Numbered from the stretch's first letter, positions 37,601-49,481 are shown. The stretch is 64,000 nucleotides of DNA from Aphidius gifuensis (GCF_014905175.1 NC_057793.1:7316001-7380000), one strand, 5' to 3'. Numbers and translations: made by a program. Notes: generated by a model not told the origin, from the letters alone.

Positions 37601-38233
37601 GTAGATATAATATTAAAAATGGTTTTGATATGTTACATAATTTAATACCGCAATTAAATCAAAATCCAAATGCAAAATTAAGTAAAGCAGCAATGTTACA
37701 AAAAGGTGCTGATTATATTAGACAATTAAGAAATGAAAGAAATCAAATAAAAGAAGAAATGGATAATCTTAAACAACAAATTGATAATCTTAATTTATCA
37801 ATAACAAATTGTCAATCATTACTACCAGCAACTGGTGCACCAGTATTACGTCAACGTACAAATAAAATGAAAGAAATGTTTGATGATTATGTTAAAAAAC
37901 GTACACGTGAAAATTGGAAATTTTGGATATTTAGTATATTACTTGAACCATTGATGATATCATTTAATGCATCTGTATCAACAGCAAGTGTTGAAGATCT
38001 TTGTAGAAGTACAATACTTTGGGTTGAACAACATTGTTCACTTGTTGATCTTAGACCAGGTAAATTAATATTTATTAAACATTTATCAAATTCAAATTAA
38101 TATATTTTGTTTTTTTATTTCAGCTGTTTTAAATTCTTTGAGATATCTTTGTACAGCAACTGAAATATTATCAGATCCAGCTAGATTACCTGAAGAGGCA
38201 TTAGCTGCTGTTAATCAACCTGAAAAACGTTAA
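31684..38233 (+). CDS. Mondo: Mondo (MLXIP/ChREBP-type) bHLH-zip glucose-response transcription factor, 1149 residues
   Basis: Seven coding exons: 31684-32045, 34288-34394, 34910-34983, 35127-35252, 35322-35547, 35615-38059, 38124-38233. The sum is 1150 codons. Mondo pairs with Mlx at carbohydrate response elements and links glucose-6-phosphate to sugar and lipid gene expression. N-terminal Mondo conserved regions are clear: HSGHFMISDFE (about 46-56), KLTSPKWNRFKGIRLRWKDK, NNVIWRCWHMQF, LVCQFASPLDVD and YWKRKLAAVTAEYKKWR, then WDTGMM. The middle (about 330-945) is Gln/Asn/Ser/Thr-rich with long CAA and AGT codon runs. The basic region GHIHAEQKRRYNIKNGF lies near 948-965, followed by helix-loop-helix, leucine zipper (to about 1035) and the C-terminal dimerisation/cytoplasmic-localisation domain ending NQPEKR. 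Exon 1 is preceded by a splice acceptor, so a 5' noncoding exon exists upstream. Intron 1 is 2.2 kb. Confidence 0.96.
32046..34287 (+). other. Mondo intron 1
   Basis: Donor GTGAGA at 32046, acceptor tttcag at 34287. About 2.2 kb of AT-rich DNA in which I see no exon, RNA gene or repeat element beyond homopolymer tracts. Confidence 0.8.
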
Positions 38234-38935
38234 AACCCCATAAAATAATTACTAATCATATTATGATATATAAAAACTTGCCTTCAATTTAAACGAGAAA
38301 AAAAAATTATTAAATTTTTATATTAAAACTGCACAAATTAATTGTGCATATTTTCTTTTTTTTTTTCTTCTTACTATTTGTTATGTTTATAAAAATATAT
38401 ATTAGTTGTTAAAAAATATTTTAAAATAATAATAATTTAAGAATCAATTTGTGAAATAATTTTCTTATTGGTACAAATATTAATAATAATTTTTAATTGT
38501 CAAACATGTGGAAGATAAAAATGTCAATTGAAATTTAAAAAAAATACTTCTTGCCATTAATTCAAATATTAAAATTAAATAAAAATTATTTTTTCACACT
38601 ACATTCCACATTTGACATAATACAATTAATAAAAAAAAAAAACGTTAATCATAATTATTGTTGATTTTTAATAAAAAAAAATAAACAAAATTATTTTTTT
38701 TATAGAAAATTGGCTGTAAAATAAAAAAGAAAAAATTGCCAATGATAAAAATTAAAGATTGTATAAAAAGAAAAAAAGAATTGTTATAAAATATATAATT
38801 AAAAAAAACAAGTTTAATATTATTCAACTTGATTTATTCAATATTTATAATGATGTGATAATTATTACTGAAAAACTATCATTTTTTTTGTTTAGTACAG
38901 AGACTTATATTTCTCGTTGATATTTATTTAACAAT
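38234..38935. other. 3' intergenic region between Mondo and NDUFA13 (tail-to-tail)
   Basis: Holds the two 3' UTRs. AT-rich, with no gene seen. The short minus-strand reading frame at 38645-38827 is poly-T/AT driven. Confidence 0.5.
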
Positions 38936-39552
38936 CTACGTTAAAACTGAACGGAAATAAAGTTCTTGTGTATCTTCAAATGATGCATGAACAGTGTACT
39001 CCTTATAGCATGGTTCAATTAATTTTTCTTCAGGTTCACCATGATAAACTGGTTCACCAAAATAAGTTCCAACAACCCAACCTGGATAATCTTTCATCAA
39101 TTCTTTTTCTTCATTATAATTACGTCTAAGATTTTTCAAGAATCTGTAAATAAATAATTTATAATTAATAAATATAATTGTTGTTAAATTAACTAATTAA
39201 AACTTACTCTCTGTCACGTTCAGCAATTAACAATGGTAGCAATACATGACGAGCACTTTGCATTTCAATTTGTGATCTTCTAAAATCACGAGTTGAATAA
39301 TAAAATGCAATACCACCAATAACAGCACTTGCAATTGTCAATGCACTTGCAATAGTTGCTAAAAAACAAAAACAATAAATTAATTAGATTCACGTAACAA
39401 TTACTGACATTTTTTTTTATCTTTTTGTAAATTAATTTATTACGTGTTACAACTCGACGAAGATGAACACGAGATGTTTGAATTGGATCGTAGCCTCCAG
39501 GAGGTGGCATATCCTGGGGGCCTGATTTAAATCGTGCACCAATTGTTGCCAT
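38936..39552 (-). CDS. NDUFA13: NADH dehydrogenase 1 alpha subcomplex subunit 13 (GRIM-19)
   Basis: Three exons: 39444-39552, 39208-39358, 38936-39143. The sum is 156 codons, 155 residues, close to other insect forms. It is an accessory subunit of mitochondrial complex I in the inner membrane. The diagnostic N-terminal motif QDMPPPGGYDPI is present (residues 13-24). One membrane segment follows in exon 2 (IASALTIASAVIGGIAFYY), then LLPLLIAERDREFLKNLRRN and MKDYPGWVVGTYFGEPVYH, all typical of insect NDUFA13. The C-terminus is short and ends RSVLT. It is head-to-head with the ARL6IP6-like gene, only 386 bases between start codons, so the two likely share a promoter. Confident. Confidence 0.94.
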
Positions 39553-39938
39553 TTTTCAATGACCCTTTTTTATTATCAACAATATGACAATTGACAATAA
39601 TACTCCAAAATTATTACATGACAAAATCAGACAAAATCAACAAAAAAAAATAAAAATAATTTTCTAGATGTCACTAGAAAAACTGAATTACTAAATGTCC
39701 CTATGATTTGATGTCAATTTCATATGATTGGTTAATTTTGTTGACATTTATTGTCATTGGCTATTAAATTTTTTATAATAAACAAATAAAACATTGTTTA
39801 TGTTCTTCTATTTTTGTATTATTACTTCAGAATTTCAACATTGAGGTTGAATTACATTACAAAAAGTGTAAACACACCACTAAATTTGTGTATTTTTTTT
39901 TCTTTTTTTAATATTTATTAATTTATTTTGAGTTTAAA
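39553..39938. promoter_or_regulatory. Bidirectional promoter between NDUFA13 and ARL6IP6-like gene
   Basis: 386 bases between divergent start codons. No TATA box is convincing. The segment near 39660-39780 is less AT-rich than average and contains ccaat-like and attggtt/attggct elements (near 39729 and 39759), which could be CCAAT boxes. Confidence 0.45.
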
Positions 39939-40660
39939 ATGAGTGGTACTAAAAATACGTCATATTATAAAAATAATATTTATAATAAAAATATTAATAA
40001 ACCATTTAAATTAAATAATTTATTTAATAAAATACAAATAAATGAATGGACATTTAGTTTGTCTCTTTTTTTGTTGTCATTGTCAATTGTTGTTGTCAAG
40101 GTTTCTCTGCTTTATGGTAAATATAAATTTTCAAATAAATAAACAATATTTATTTATCCTTGATTGAATTGTTTTAAATAATTTAAATTATTTTTTTTAG
40201 GTACTGGATTACCAAAAACAATAACAGTTATTAATTATGAAAAATTGACAAATATTTCAATGGCTGTATTTGATGATAATAATTTAATAAATAAATTAAA
40301 TAAAACACATTTATATCATGATGTATTGTACAATAATGTTGTTGAATTAACTGATAATATTGGATGGTTGATAAAAGCTGGTCTAAGTGGTTTATCAGTT
40401 ATGGGATTTACATGGTTTATTGTTTACAAAGACAGTTGTGTACCAGGTGTTAATCCACCATCACCATTCAGTCCATCAAAAAATAAAAATACGTAAGTCA
40501 TTTTATCTATCATTTATGTTTGTATATATATTTTTCATTTTAATAATAAATATATTTTTATTATTTTATTTGAAGGCTTAATGATAATTCAAAAATACAA
40601 ATGAATTATTTAGTTGGTGTCATCAATGGAGTACTCATTTTTATATACATGTGTCTTTAA
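39939..40660 (+). CDS. ARL6IP6: ARL6IP6-like multi-pass membrane protein, 184 residues
   Basis: Three exons: 39939-40116, 40201-40492, 40576-40660. The sum is 185 codons. The family (ADP-ribosylation factor-like 6 interacting protein 6) comprises ER or nuclear-envelope membrane proteins of poorly known role. Seen here: an Asn/Lys-rich cytosolic N-terminus, a membrane segment near 37-58 (TFSLSLFLLSLSIVVVKVSL), a second near 116-135 (AGLSGLSVMGFTWFIVYK), the family signature DSCVPGVNPPSPFSPSK, and a last segment YLVGVINGVLIFIYMCL at the very end. The signature aligns with the vertebrate DSF.PG..PPTPLSP motif and the third segment with the .ILNGI.A.L end. Shares its upstream region with NDUFA13. 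Function remains inferred from family. Confidence 0.85.
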
Positions 40661-41496
40661 AAATTCAAAAAGAAAAAAAGAAAAAATTAACCAGTGAAGA
40701 TGAACAGTTTATACGAATATTTATAATTAATTTAATTACTTCATTACATTTAGGTATTTATCAATCATTAAATATAAACAATAACAAAATTTATTTTCTC
40801 TATAAAAATTAAATAATTTTATAGAAACAGTATTCATCTTCCACCTTACAGTACATGAATTTATTCATCAAGTATTATTATTTTTTTGTTTGTTTCAATC
40901 AAAATAATAGATATATTATAATTTATGTTGCTCAAAATAATCATTTATCATTTAATTAATTAATTTTCATATATTATTGTATTCTTTCTACTTAAAAATA
41001 TGTATTTTTCTAATTAATATTTATTTCATACATTTCGTTATGAAAATGTATAATTAAAAATTAAAGAAAATGTCTGATAAATTCAGCTGGAAAAAAATAA
41101 GTGTAATATTTATTTGTTAATAAATAAATTTAATCATAAACTATAATGATTTTTGTATGTTTTTTTAATATGCAATTGAATTTTCTGGTTTAACAAGGTG
41201 ATTATTTTACCATTTTAATTGCATTTGTGCCAATGGAAATTTTTGTGGCAATAAAACACTGGCCTTCAGCATGATTCAGCGATAATTGTTTGACGTTTTT
41301 TTTACATGCTAGTATGAGTGTTTTATCAAAGCAAAATATACAAATTTTTAATTTAAAAAAGTGAGTAGTTTATTGTATATAAATTCAAGGTTGTAATGAA
41401 GCTTACAAATTTTAAACTATTTTATTTGATTTTTAATTTATTTCATGAGAATTGTAGTGTTATATTTTTATTTTTAAATTCAATTTTTTATATTTT
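40661..41496. other. 3' intergenic region between ARL6IP6-like gene and cyclin Q
   Basis: Tail-to-tail 3' UTRs, AT-rich. No gene seen. Confidence 0.5.
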
Positions 41497-42655
41497 TCAA
41501 CAGCTGTCACGTGTTTCTGGCTCTTGATCATACGACGACATAATTTTTTCCATAACTTCCCATAATTTTTCACGTGTTAAATCTTTACAAAGTACCTAAA
41601 ATAATAAATATTTATTAGGTATTTATTTATGAATTAATAGAAATAATAACAACAACTTACATTGAACCATGGAAATTGATCACACTCGTCCATTAATGGT
41701 ACAACAACACCATAAATTTGTAGAGTTAAATTAATACAAGCAATTGCAATAATATTTGGTGGATAATCAAGTACTGCTGATGAATGATGAAAGTCTTGTA
41801 ACAATGCCATGCTTGTTTTAGCAACTGGATATTTTGACCATTCATCATCACCAAACCATGCTTGTAATGATCTCAAATAATGTACCATATACTAAAATAA
41901 TAAGATAATTAAATTACTCACATCATGACAATACATTGATGATTTTATGATAAATTAAAAATATAACTATCAAATATTATTTGAGTTAGTATTTATAAAT
42001 TGTAAATTAATCTTTTTAATTTATCAAAAACTATCATCATTATTAATTGAATAAATATTAAATATGATATTTACTCTGTGTGGATGATCAGGTGTAACTT
42101 CAAATTTTAATGTTCTTATTATTAACAATTCAGCTTGTATAATTGCATCACGTACACTCCAATATTGATCACCAAGTTCCATTGGTTGTGAACCACGATG
42201 AAGTGTATTTGATGATACATTCATTATATCACGTATTTTAATTAATTTATTATCATCTTTAATTTTACCAGCAAGGTATAAACATGTCGATGCTATTAAC
42301 TGTAATGAAAATATCAAATTTAATCATTCAAATTATATTTATTTATTAATAATAAATGCACTTACGTATAAATCATAATTTTGTGGATTTATTTCACGAA
42401 TAAAACGATGATAAAGTGTTGCTGCTGTTGAAATTGTCAATGGATTAGCTTCCAATTTAATACCTTGATTAAAAAAAATATATATTAATTAAGTATAATC
42501 ATAAACTTTGAGCTAATAATTTTCTTACCACACTCAAAAATAAATCTTGCAACAGTAAAATCATCATTGAAATTTTTATAATCAATTGTAATACTTTTTT
42601 GTAAAGTACTTCTCATTTCACGTTGCATTGCCATTACGTCAATAACATCCTTCAT
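41497..42655 (-). CDS. CCNQ: Cyclin Q (FAM58-type), activator of CDK10
   Basis: Five exons: 42529-42655, 42366-42463, 42075-42299, 41661-41891, 41497-41595. The sum is 260 codons, 259 residues (human CCNQ 248). Cyclin Q binds and activates CDK10; loss in humans causes STAR syndrome. It has two cyclin folds. The first contains FTVARFIFECGIKLEANPLT, AATLYHRF, YLIASTCLYLAGKIKDD and the helix LRDII-like KIRDIMNV, then WSVRDAIIQAELLIIRTLKF and HPHRYMVHYL. The second contains ALLQDFHHSS, PPNIIAIACINLTLQIYGV and WFNVLCKDLTREKLWEVMEKI. The paired Lys and Glu residues of the cyclin box (AGK, AELL) that contact the kinase are present. The C-terminal DQEPETRDSC tail is short. No destruction box was seen. 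Confident. Confidence 0.94.
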
Positions 42656-43734
42656 TTTGGAGCTGTAATAACTAATTAATTAGTATTATCAACAATTAAG
42701 CTTTTAGAAAAAAAATATTAACATCAATAAATACTATTATTTTTATTTGTTTTTATTTATAAACATATAATGTTTGATATTTTGAGGTTATTATGCCAAA
42801 ATTACCTCAATATTTCAGTTGTATTATTTATTGGTTCTAATATATTCATATTTTATATTGGACACATTAATATTAAAATTTTTTTTTTTATTAAATATAT
42901 ATTTTTAATTACACACCTGAGTGCAATTTTTGTTGACAGTCAATAAATTGATTTTATTTAATTAATGAATTATTTGATCTTCCCCTTTTTTTTTCAGTAT
43001 TATTTGTTTACAATAAATAGATAAATAGAGAGAGACATAGAGAGAGAGAGAAAGAGAGAATAGTATCACGCTCTTAGCGGTGAAAAAATTAATTAACAAA
43101 TTTTAAATTTTCCCGCTGCCAAGGTTCGACCGCCATTTTGTGTTCATGAGAGAAAAAAAAAAAACAAAAAAAAAAAAACAGTTGCTCGCGAATACTGAAA
43201 AGAGAGTTAAAAAATTTCTGCTCCAGTTTTAACTATTATTTCATATTAAATAATTAAAGTTTTAATTACAAATTTATATTAAAAATGTAGTGCTTTTCAT
43301 GGTGAATCAATTGTTTAAATCAAAATTTATAATTAATAATTTTTTTTCATATTTAATTCATTGTTTTAAAAAAATTTTTAACGGAGTAATTTGTTGATTT
43401 TTTTGTTTTTTATTCTTATTAATTATTAGTTAACTTATGTTGTGTTTACATTGTGTTTGTTGAATAATTATTAATAAACTTTTTAAAAGTGATATTTATA
43501 AGAAAATTCAGACATTTCATTCATTTTCTCGAGAGAAGGATCTGGTTTTGCCAGTTGGCTTGTGTTTTTTTTCATCATTGAGTGAGTAAAAAAACAACAA
43601 CAATATTATTATTATTATTTATTATTTAGTCTAAATAAAACAATAGTTTATACATTTACTTTATCAATAATAAACATTATATTCCATTGAATATAATTCT
43701 ATTTAAATTACACATTAAAAAAAAAATGATATTT
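42656..43734. promoter_or_regulatory. Cyclin Q upstream region and spacer to the protease cluster
   Basis: Contains a GA-rich tract (43022-43062) and a GACCGCCATTTTG element near 43128 (YY1/Pho-like), followed by a less AT-rich stretch around 43480-43570. Transcription of cyclin Q probably starts near here, and a noncoding first exon is possible. No coding gene seen. Confidence 0.4.
43022..43062 (+). repeat. (GA)n-rich tract
   Basis: The sequence agagagagac..agagagagagagaaagagagaa is an imperfect GA repeat. Such tracts are GAGA-factor-type binding sites in flies. Regulatory use here is inference. Confidence 0.6.
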
Positions 43735-44811
43735 TTACACTTTACTGTGTTCTTGGATCCAATCATGATAATAATAAATTCGTGTGAATACATCTACAAT
43801 AAAATGACCAATTAATTATTGTTTATTTACTAAAAAATATATTATTAGTTTACCTGGTCTACCCTTTGCACAAGGTTCACCATAAGAGACAATTCCAATT
43901 TGAACATTATCAGCAACAAGTGGACCACCTGAATCACCCTGTAAATAATTTTATAAAGTAATGATAAAAATCAACAAAAATTCTTTATATTTATTAGAAA
44001 ATTAATTTACCATGCATGCACCTCCACCCATTTTTGTCAATGTACAAATTTCAGCATTAGTTATTGACCAAACTTGACGACAATGATATTGATCATCAAG
44101 TTGTAGTTGAATTTCTTGAAGTTGATCTGGTCTTGGTTTATTAGCCTGTTGATAATAATATCCATCAGTTTATAATTAGTTAGGTTTTTTTGAAATTATT
44201 TTCTTACATTGAGTCGACCCCAGCCAGTCAGGACAGCTGGATAACCAGCTTCATTGTAATTTTTACTTGTGATATTAATTGGCTGAACGAATTCATCAAA
44301 TTTAATGTCACCAAGTGTCTTGACAAGTGCAAGATCACCTGTTCTATCATACTCGTTATAATCATTTATTATTATATTTTCAACTTTGTATATTTTACCT
44401 GGTTTTATCAATGAACTTGATCCAACCATTATTCTAAGATTGCTTGGCATTGCTCTGTAAAAATATACATTCAACATTATTTTTGTTACATAATTTTGAT
44501 CGGGGAATTTTTTATTATTCTCATTACCCTTGAACACAGTGAGCAGCTGTTAGAATCCATTTATTGTTGATTATTGAACCACCACATTGATGATTACCGC
44601 GTGAATCTTGAAGTGATATTTGATAAGTATATTTTCCATCTGGTGCATCATGACCACCAACAATTTTTGAAGTTGGTAAAGCTATCAAACAAAAATAATA
44701 AATAATAAATTTAATAAAAAAGTTATTTATAATTATTAATGAATATTTAAAGTAACCATTTGTTATAACTGCAACACTCAACAGTAAAAAAAATCCTCTG
44801 CAATGCTTCAT
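43735..44811 (-). CDS. Chymotrypsin-like serine protease 1, 244 residues
   Basis: Six exons: 44757-44811, 44528-44681, 44208-44454, 44011-44145, 43854-43938, 43735-43793. The sum is 245 codons. S1-family secreted zymogen: signal peptide MKHCRGFFLLLSVAVITNG, short propeptide ALPTSK, activation site K|IVGGHDAPDG. The catalytic triad is complete: TAAHC, then D in RTGDLALVK, then S in GDSGGPL. Three disulfide cysteine pairs are inferable. The residue six before the catalytic Ser (chymotrypsin 189) is Gly in GGGACMGDSGG, so it is not a trypsin; chymotrypsin- or elastase-like specificity is expected. Exon 1 uses the donor GTTACT, unusual but GT. The exon that splits before ANKPRPDQL is shared with copy 4 but absent in copies 2 and 3. 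A digestive or venom role cannot be separated by sequence. Confidence 0.9.
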
Positions 44812-45153
44812 GATATAAAAATGTTCTACTGATTTTTTTTTCGGCAAGACGCTAGTTTTTATTTGGCCTGAAATAAATTGATTTTTCTAATCAATTATTT
44901 GTCGTTTGATAAAAATGATTAGCTAACTACGTGAGTAGATATTTTGTCTAGAGTTCAATGATCATCGTTCTCAAGTAAATCAGTAATCGAAAAAAAATAA
45001 AGTGGATCTGATAAAAATGATGAAAGATATTAATCAAAATATTTTATTAATTTTATTGGTAATAAATTCATTGAGATTATAAAAAATATCTTGATAAATC
45101 TTGGTGTCTCTATTTTAATGATAAAAATTCAACAAAAAAAATTAGCTTAGAGC

Positions 45154-46198
45154 TTAAACAATTTGATTCTCCTGAATGTTACTCATGATCCAATCCATGA
45201 AAGTCCAAACTCTGGTGTAAACCTTTTAGAAAAATATAGAAAAGAATTAATTGTCGACAATAAAATTAGATTGAAAAAATTATTTAAATCTTACGTCAGG
45301 GTATCCCAAAGCACATGGTTGAACAAATGAAGCTAGACCAACGACAACTTCATCAGAAGTAAGTGGACTACCTGAGTCACCCTGCATGTTTTATCATCAT
45401 GAAAAAATTAAAATTAGATAAATTTACATTTTTTTATCAATAAAAATTAATTAAACTTACGTGACAAGCACCTTGACCAACTTTAGACATTCCACAAATG
45501 TGATGATTACTGACAATATCAAAATAAGACTGACATTTATTTGGTGAAATAATTAGTAAATCAAGTTCCTGAAGTTTATCTGGAGCTTTACCACCGTATT
45601 TTGTTGTTCCCCAACCAGTTACTTTACCTGGATAATCAACTTTATCAAAATCACTTGTTGGTAAATTAATCAAGTTAACTGTTGTTGAAAAATTTATTAT
45701 TTTTGCTGTACGAATTAAACCAATGTCATATGCAAACACTGCACTATTGTATTTTTCATGAGCAATCAACAAATCAGTTTCATATTTTTGTCCACCTGAA
45801 GATAAACTATTTGTTCCAGCAACTACACTTACTGATGATTCTGATTTACTAAAAAAAAATTTATTATTAATAGTAAATTCATGATTATTTTATTGATGGT
45901 TATTTATTTATTTTTATTATTTACCCAATAATACAATGAGCTGCTGTTAGGACCCATTTTTTGCTGATAATTACACCACCACAAAAATGCTTGTTTAAAT
46001 TTGATCTTAAAGATACTTGAAAAGGTCGTGAACCAATTGGAGCATCATTTCCACCAACAATTTTTGAAACTTCTCGTGCTTTTTAATAAAAATTAAATAA
46101 TTTAGTTTACAAAATATTGTATTTTATATTTTTAAATAATATTTACCATTTGATAATAATGCAACACCAAAAAGTACAATTATTCCAATAATCTTCAT
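45154..46198 (-). CDS. Chymotrypsin-like serine protease 2, 249 residues
   Basis: Five exons: 46147-46198, 45925-46078, 45461-45848, 45295-45381, 45154-45222. The sum is 250 codons. Signal peptide MKIIGIIVLFGVALLSNG, propeptide AREVSK, activation at K|IVGGNDAPIG. Triad: TAAHC, D in AYDIGLIR, S in HGDSGSPL. The oxyanion-region motif is GDSGSP rather than the usual GDSGGP, a Gly-to-Ser change at chymotrypsin 197. Gly at position 189 (GQGACHGDSG) points to a chymotrypsin-like pocket of the kind seen in ants and wasps. The intron inside the third exon of copies 1 and 4 is absent. The last intron donor sits after CCTGAC, three coding bases shifted from sister genes, with phase restored. TATAAAAG lies about 45 bases upstream. 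Confidence 0.9.
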
Positions 46199-46238
46199 AT
46201 TTAAAATTATTATGAACATTTTGAAAGTAAAATCTTGG

Positions 46239-46246
46239 CTTTTATA
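46239..46246 (-). promoter_or_regulatory. TATA box of serine protease 2
   Basis: TATAAAAG on the minus strand, about 41-48 bases before the start codon. Protease genes 3 and 4 have the same element at similar spacing. Confidence 0.6.
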
Positions 46247-46610
46247 CTGAACAATAATCACATTTTTTTTGTGATTTGAGTCAGTACGATTGTTATCTCT
46301 CGAGAGAATTATCTTAATAATTTTTTTATGATAATAATTATTTGTTTTATTAATTTTTAATTATAAAAATTATCATTAATTGTTGTTTTTTAAATATTTT
46401 AAAAAATAGTTCAAATGATTGATATGAAAATTGGTAGTTGGGCTTTTTAGATTAAAAAAAAAACATAACAATTATATAAAGACAAATAATTAAAATTTAT
46501 TTATTTTATTAAAATTAAAAATACAATTACAATTTCATGTTTTTTATGCTTGGTAATAAGGTACATTTGACGTTTTTTGATGATTAATTGGTACTAAAAT
46601 TTTTCTAGTA

Positions 46611-47694
46611 TCAATAAACACTATTTTGCTGAATGTTTGTTTGGATCCAGTCGATGAATGTCCATACACGAGTAAAAACATCTGAAAAATGCATAAATTA
46701 ATTTTAAAAAATCTCTTAAAAAATGGTTTGTTTCCTTTTTTTTTATAAAATATTAATTTAAAAATTTAACAAACCTGGATAACCACGAGCACATGGTCTT
46801 CCAAATGAAACCAGACCAATCAATGTTCCATCAGATGTCAGTGGACCACCTGAATCACCCTGCAAAAAATATTTTAAAAAAAACATTTTAATTTTTTTTA
46901 ATATTAACCAAACAAGTCAAAGTATAATATATATTTTTGTACTCACATGGCAAGCACCTTCACCAGTTTTAGTAAGAGTACAAATGTGATCAGTTGTCAG
47001 CATATTGTGAACAGTTTTACATTCATTTTGTGCAATAACAAGTAAATCAAGTTCTTGAAGTTTATCAGGTAATGAACTTCCCAAACTTGTTGATCCCCAT
47101 CCTGACAATTTACATGGATAATTTTCTTTATCAAAATCACTTGTTGGTAAACTTATTGAACTAACTGTTTTGCTAAATTCAATATCAATTTTAACACGAA
47201 TTAAACCAATGTCATTTGAAAATGCAGCACTGTTGTAATTTTTGTGAGCTATCAATAAATCTGTCTCGTATTTTGTACCACCTTGTGATAGACTATTTGT
47301 TCCAGTCACGACAAATACTGATGATGGTTTATCACTGTAATTTTCATATCAAAATATATTTAATTAAATAAATTGCCAATGTGACAATAATTATACTGGC
47401 TGAATAGAATTTTTAATTACCCAACAATACAATGAGCAGCTGTTAAAATCCAACGTTTATCAATAATAACACCACCACAAAAATGAGATCCACTTTTTGA
47501 TCTCAATGACACTTGATAGGGATGGGAACCTTCGGATGCAACATTTCCTCCAACAACTCTTGGAATTTCTCGAGCTTAAATTAATTTAAATAATAAATTT
47601 TATTTTTACAAAATCAAAGAAAATATTAAATTAAATTTTTACCTGATATACTTGACAATGCAAGAATGCAAAATGTAATAATAATTGCTTGCAT
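46611..47694 (-). CDS. Chymotrypsin-like serine protease 3, 249 residues
   Basis: Five exons: 47643-47694, 47421-47574, 46947-47334, 46775-46859, 46611-46681. The sum is 250 codons. Signal peptide MQAIIITFCILALSSISG, propeptide AREIPR, activation at R|VVGGNVASEG. Triad: TAAHC, D in SNDIGLIR, S in HGDSGGPL. Gly at position 189 (GEGACHGDSGG). C-terminal helix DVFTRVWTFIDWIQTNIQQN is standard. It is the closest relative of protease 2 (same five-exon structure, the shared GTNSLS.GG.KYETDLLIAH stretch), so the pair arose by a recent tandem duplication. All splice sites are canonical. Confidence 0.92.
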
Positions 47695-47742
47695 TTTAAT
47701 TGACGCTAGACAACTGTATGACAATTTAAAATTAATTCACAT

Positions 47743-47750
47743 CTTTTATA
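47743..47750 (-). promoter_or_regulatory. TATA box of serine protease 3
   Basis: TATAAAAG on the minus strand, about 50 bases before the start codon. Confidence 0.6.
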
Positions 47751-48343
47751 TGAAAATTTATCTGTATGATGATTACAACAATAATGCACTTTGACGTCAT
47801 AATTATAAGATCAAGATTAGCTGACAATCAATTGTAAATTATTATCAATGCATCTTTGAATTGTAAAAATATGAAAAATCACAATCAAACAAAAGAAATC
47901 TATATCATTTGCTAATAATTTTTCTTTTGATAATTTCTTTTTTTGAAAAATGATTGATTGATGTGGTCTAAATTATTTTATCTGATAACTATCAAGTGGT
48001 TTAAGATTATGATAAATGATTAAAATGATAATATTTCATTTGGGACATTTATTTGATTGTAAGTTTTTATTTTATCTGCACATAATCACATCTGCCATAT
48101 TTCTTTTTCAAGTCATTGAAATATATATCTACATTTTTTGAACTGAATTAACTTATCAGATTTTATTTTCTTTTTGTTCTCGATGACATGCAAAAATAAT
48201 TTATGATAGAGACATTTTTATATAATAATCACAACAAGTTTTTAAAATTTTCATTTGACAAGTGAGTGTCGTTGTTTAAACAATCTTTTTATTGAATTAA
48301 TATTTTTTTCATTTTACATTATTATTTAATTCAATTATTATTT
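47751..48343. other. Intergenic between proteases 3 and 4
   Basis: AT-rich. Contains GATAAG-type sites (tgataa, ttatct, near 47980-48075), such as are common in gut-expressed promoters. No gene seen. Confidence 0.4.
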
Positions 48344-49481
48344 TTATTTTGTAAATACTTCCATTGTTTCATTGATCCAGTCTACGTAACTCCAAACTCG
48401 TGTGAAAACATCTGTAAATATTTTTTTGTTAATTATTTAGTATTTTAATAAGTATAAAAAAAGTTTTAAATAATAAAAAATACTTGCCTGGAATTCCTCT
48501 TGCACATGGTAGACCATAAGACACAATACCAATTAGAGTATTATCTGCTACCAATGGACCACCAGAATCACCCTGTTTATTTAAATTAAAACCACCAATA
48601 AATTACAAATTAATAAATTAAGTTTTTATAAGGTATAAATTTTTTAACAGTTACTTACATGACAAGCACCTTCACCACGTTTAGTTAAAGTGCAAATTGT
48701 TGTTTTTCTAGCAAACAAGTGTTTAAGTTTACACTTTAATTGTGAAACTGTTTTAAGTTGTATATGTTGAAGTTTATCCGGTACTTTTCCCCATGTCTTG
48801 AAACAAAATATATATTTTTATTTTATTTTTAAATAGTAATTTTAATTTAATATATTTTTTATACCTTTGTGGTACCCCATCCAATTAGTGTTACAGAATA
48901 TTCAACCTGATAAAAATTATTAGTTGGTAGTGCAATTGGTTTAACATTTTCATTGTACTCAATATCAGTGGTTAAACGAATAAGACCAATGTCATTTTTA
49001 ATAAATGTCATTGAAAAACTTTCATGCCATTGTAAAAAATCACTTTTATAAATTTTTCCACCTTCTTTTAGTGATGTTACACCAGCGACAATATTAAAAT
49101 CAAATGGTGATTGACTAGAATAATAATAAAAAATATAAAAATAATCATATTTATGTTATTTGTTAATTTAAAATTTTATTTTTATGATAATAATACCCTT
49201 TGACACAATGAGCTGCTGTTAAAATCCATTTGCTATTAATTATACTACCACCACAAAAATGTGATAATGATTTTTGGATCGAAACTATAAATGGATATTG
49301 TCCTTTTTGTGCATCACTTCCACCAACGATTCTTGGAGCATTATCTTGGCCTTGTGTTTTTTTTTTCAAAGTAAAAAAATATATATTATTATTAATTATT
49401 ATGTATGCTTTGATTAAATTAAATTCACAAACCATTAGCTTGAATCACAATAGCAAGAAAAAATATCAAAAATAAATTCAT
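48344..49481 (-). CDS. Chymotrypsin-like serine protease 4, 247 residues
   Basis: Six exons: 49433-49481, 49197-49350, 48865-49114, 48659-48796, 48488-48572, 48344-48411. The sum is 248 codons. Signal peptide MNLFLIFFLAIVIQANG, propeptide GQDNAPR, activation at R|IVGGSDAQKG. Triad: TAAHC, D in KNDIGLIR, S in HGDSGGPL. Gly at position 189 (GEGACHGDSGG). The exon layout matches protease 1 rather than 2 and 3. The last intron has a GC donor (CCAG|GCAAGT) instead of GT, a known minor splice type with an otherwise strong consensus, so this is not a defect. Residues after the active Asp (TTDIEYNENVKPIALP) are ordinary for the family. Confidence 0.9.
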
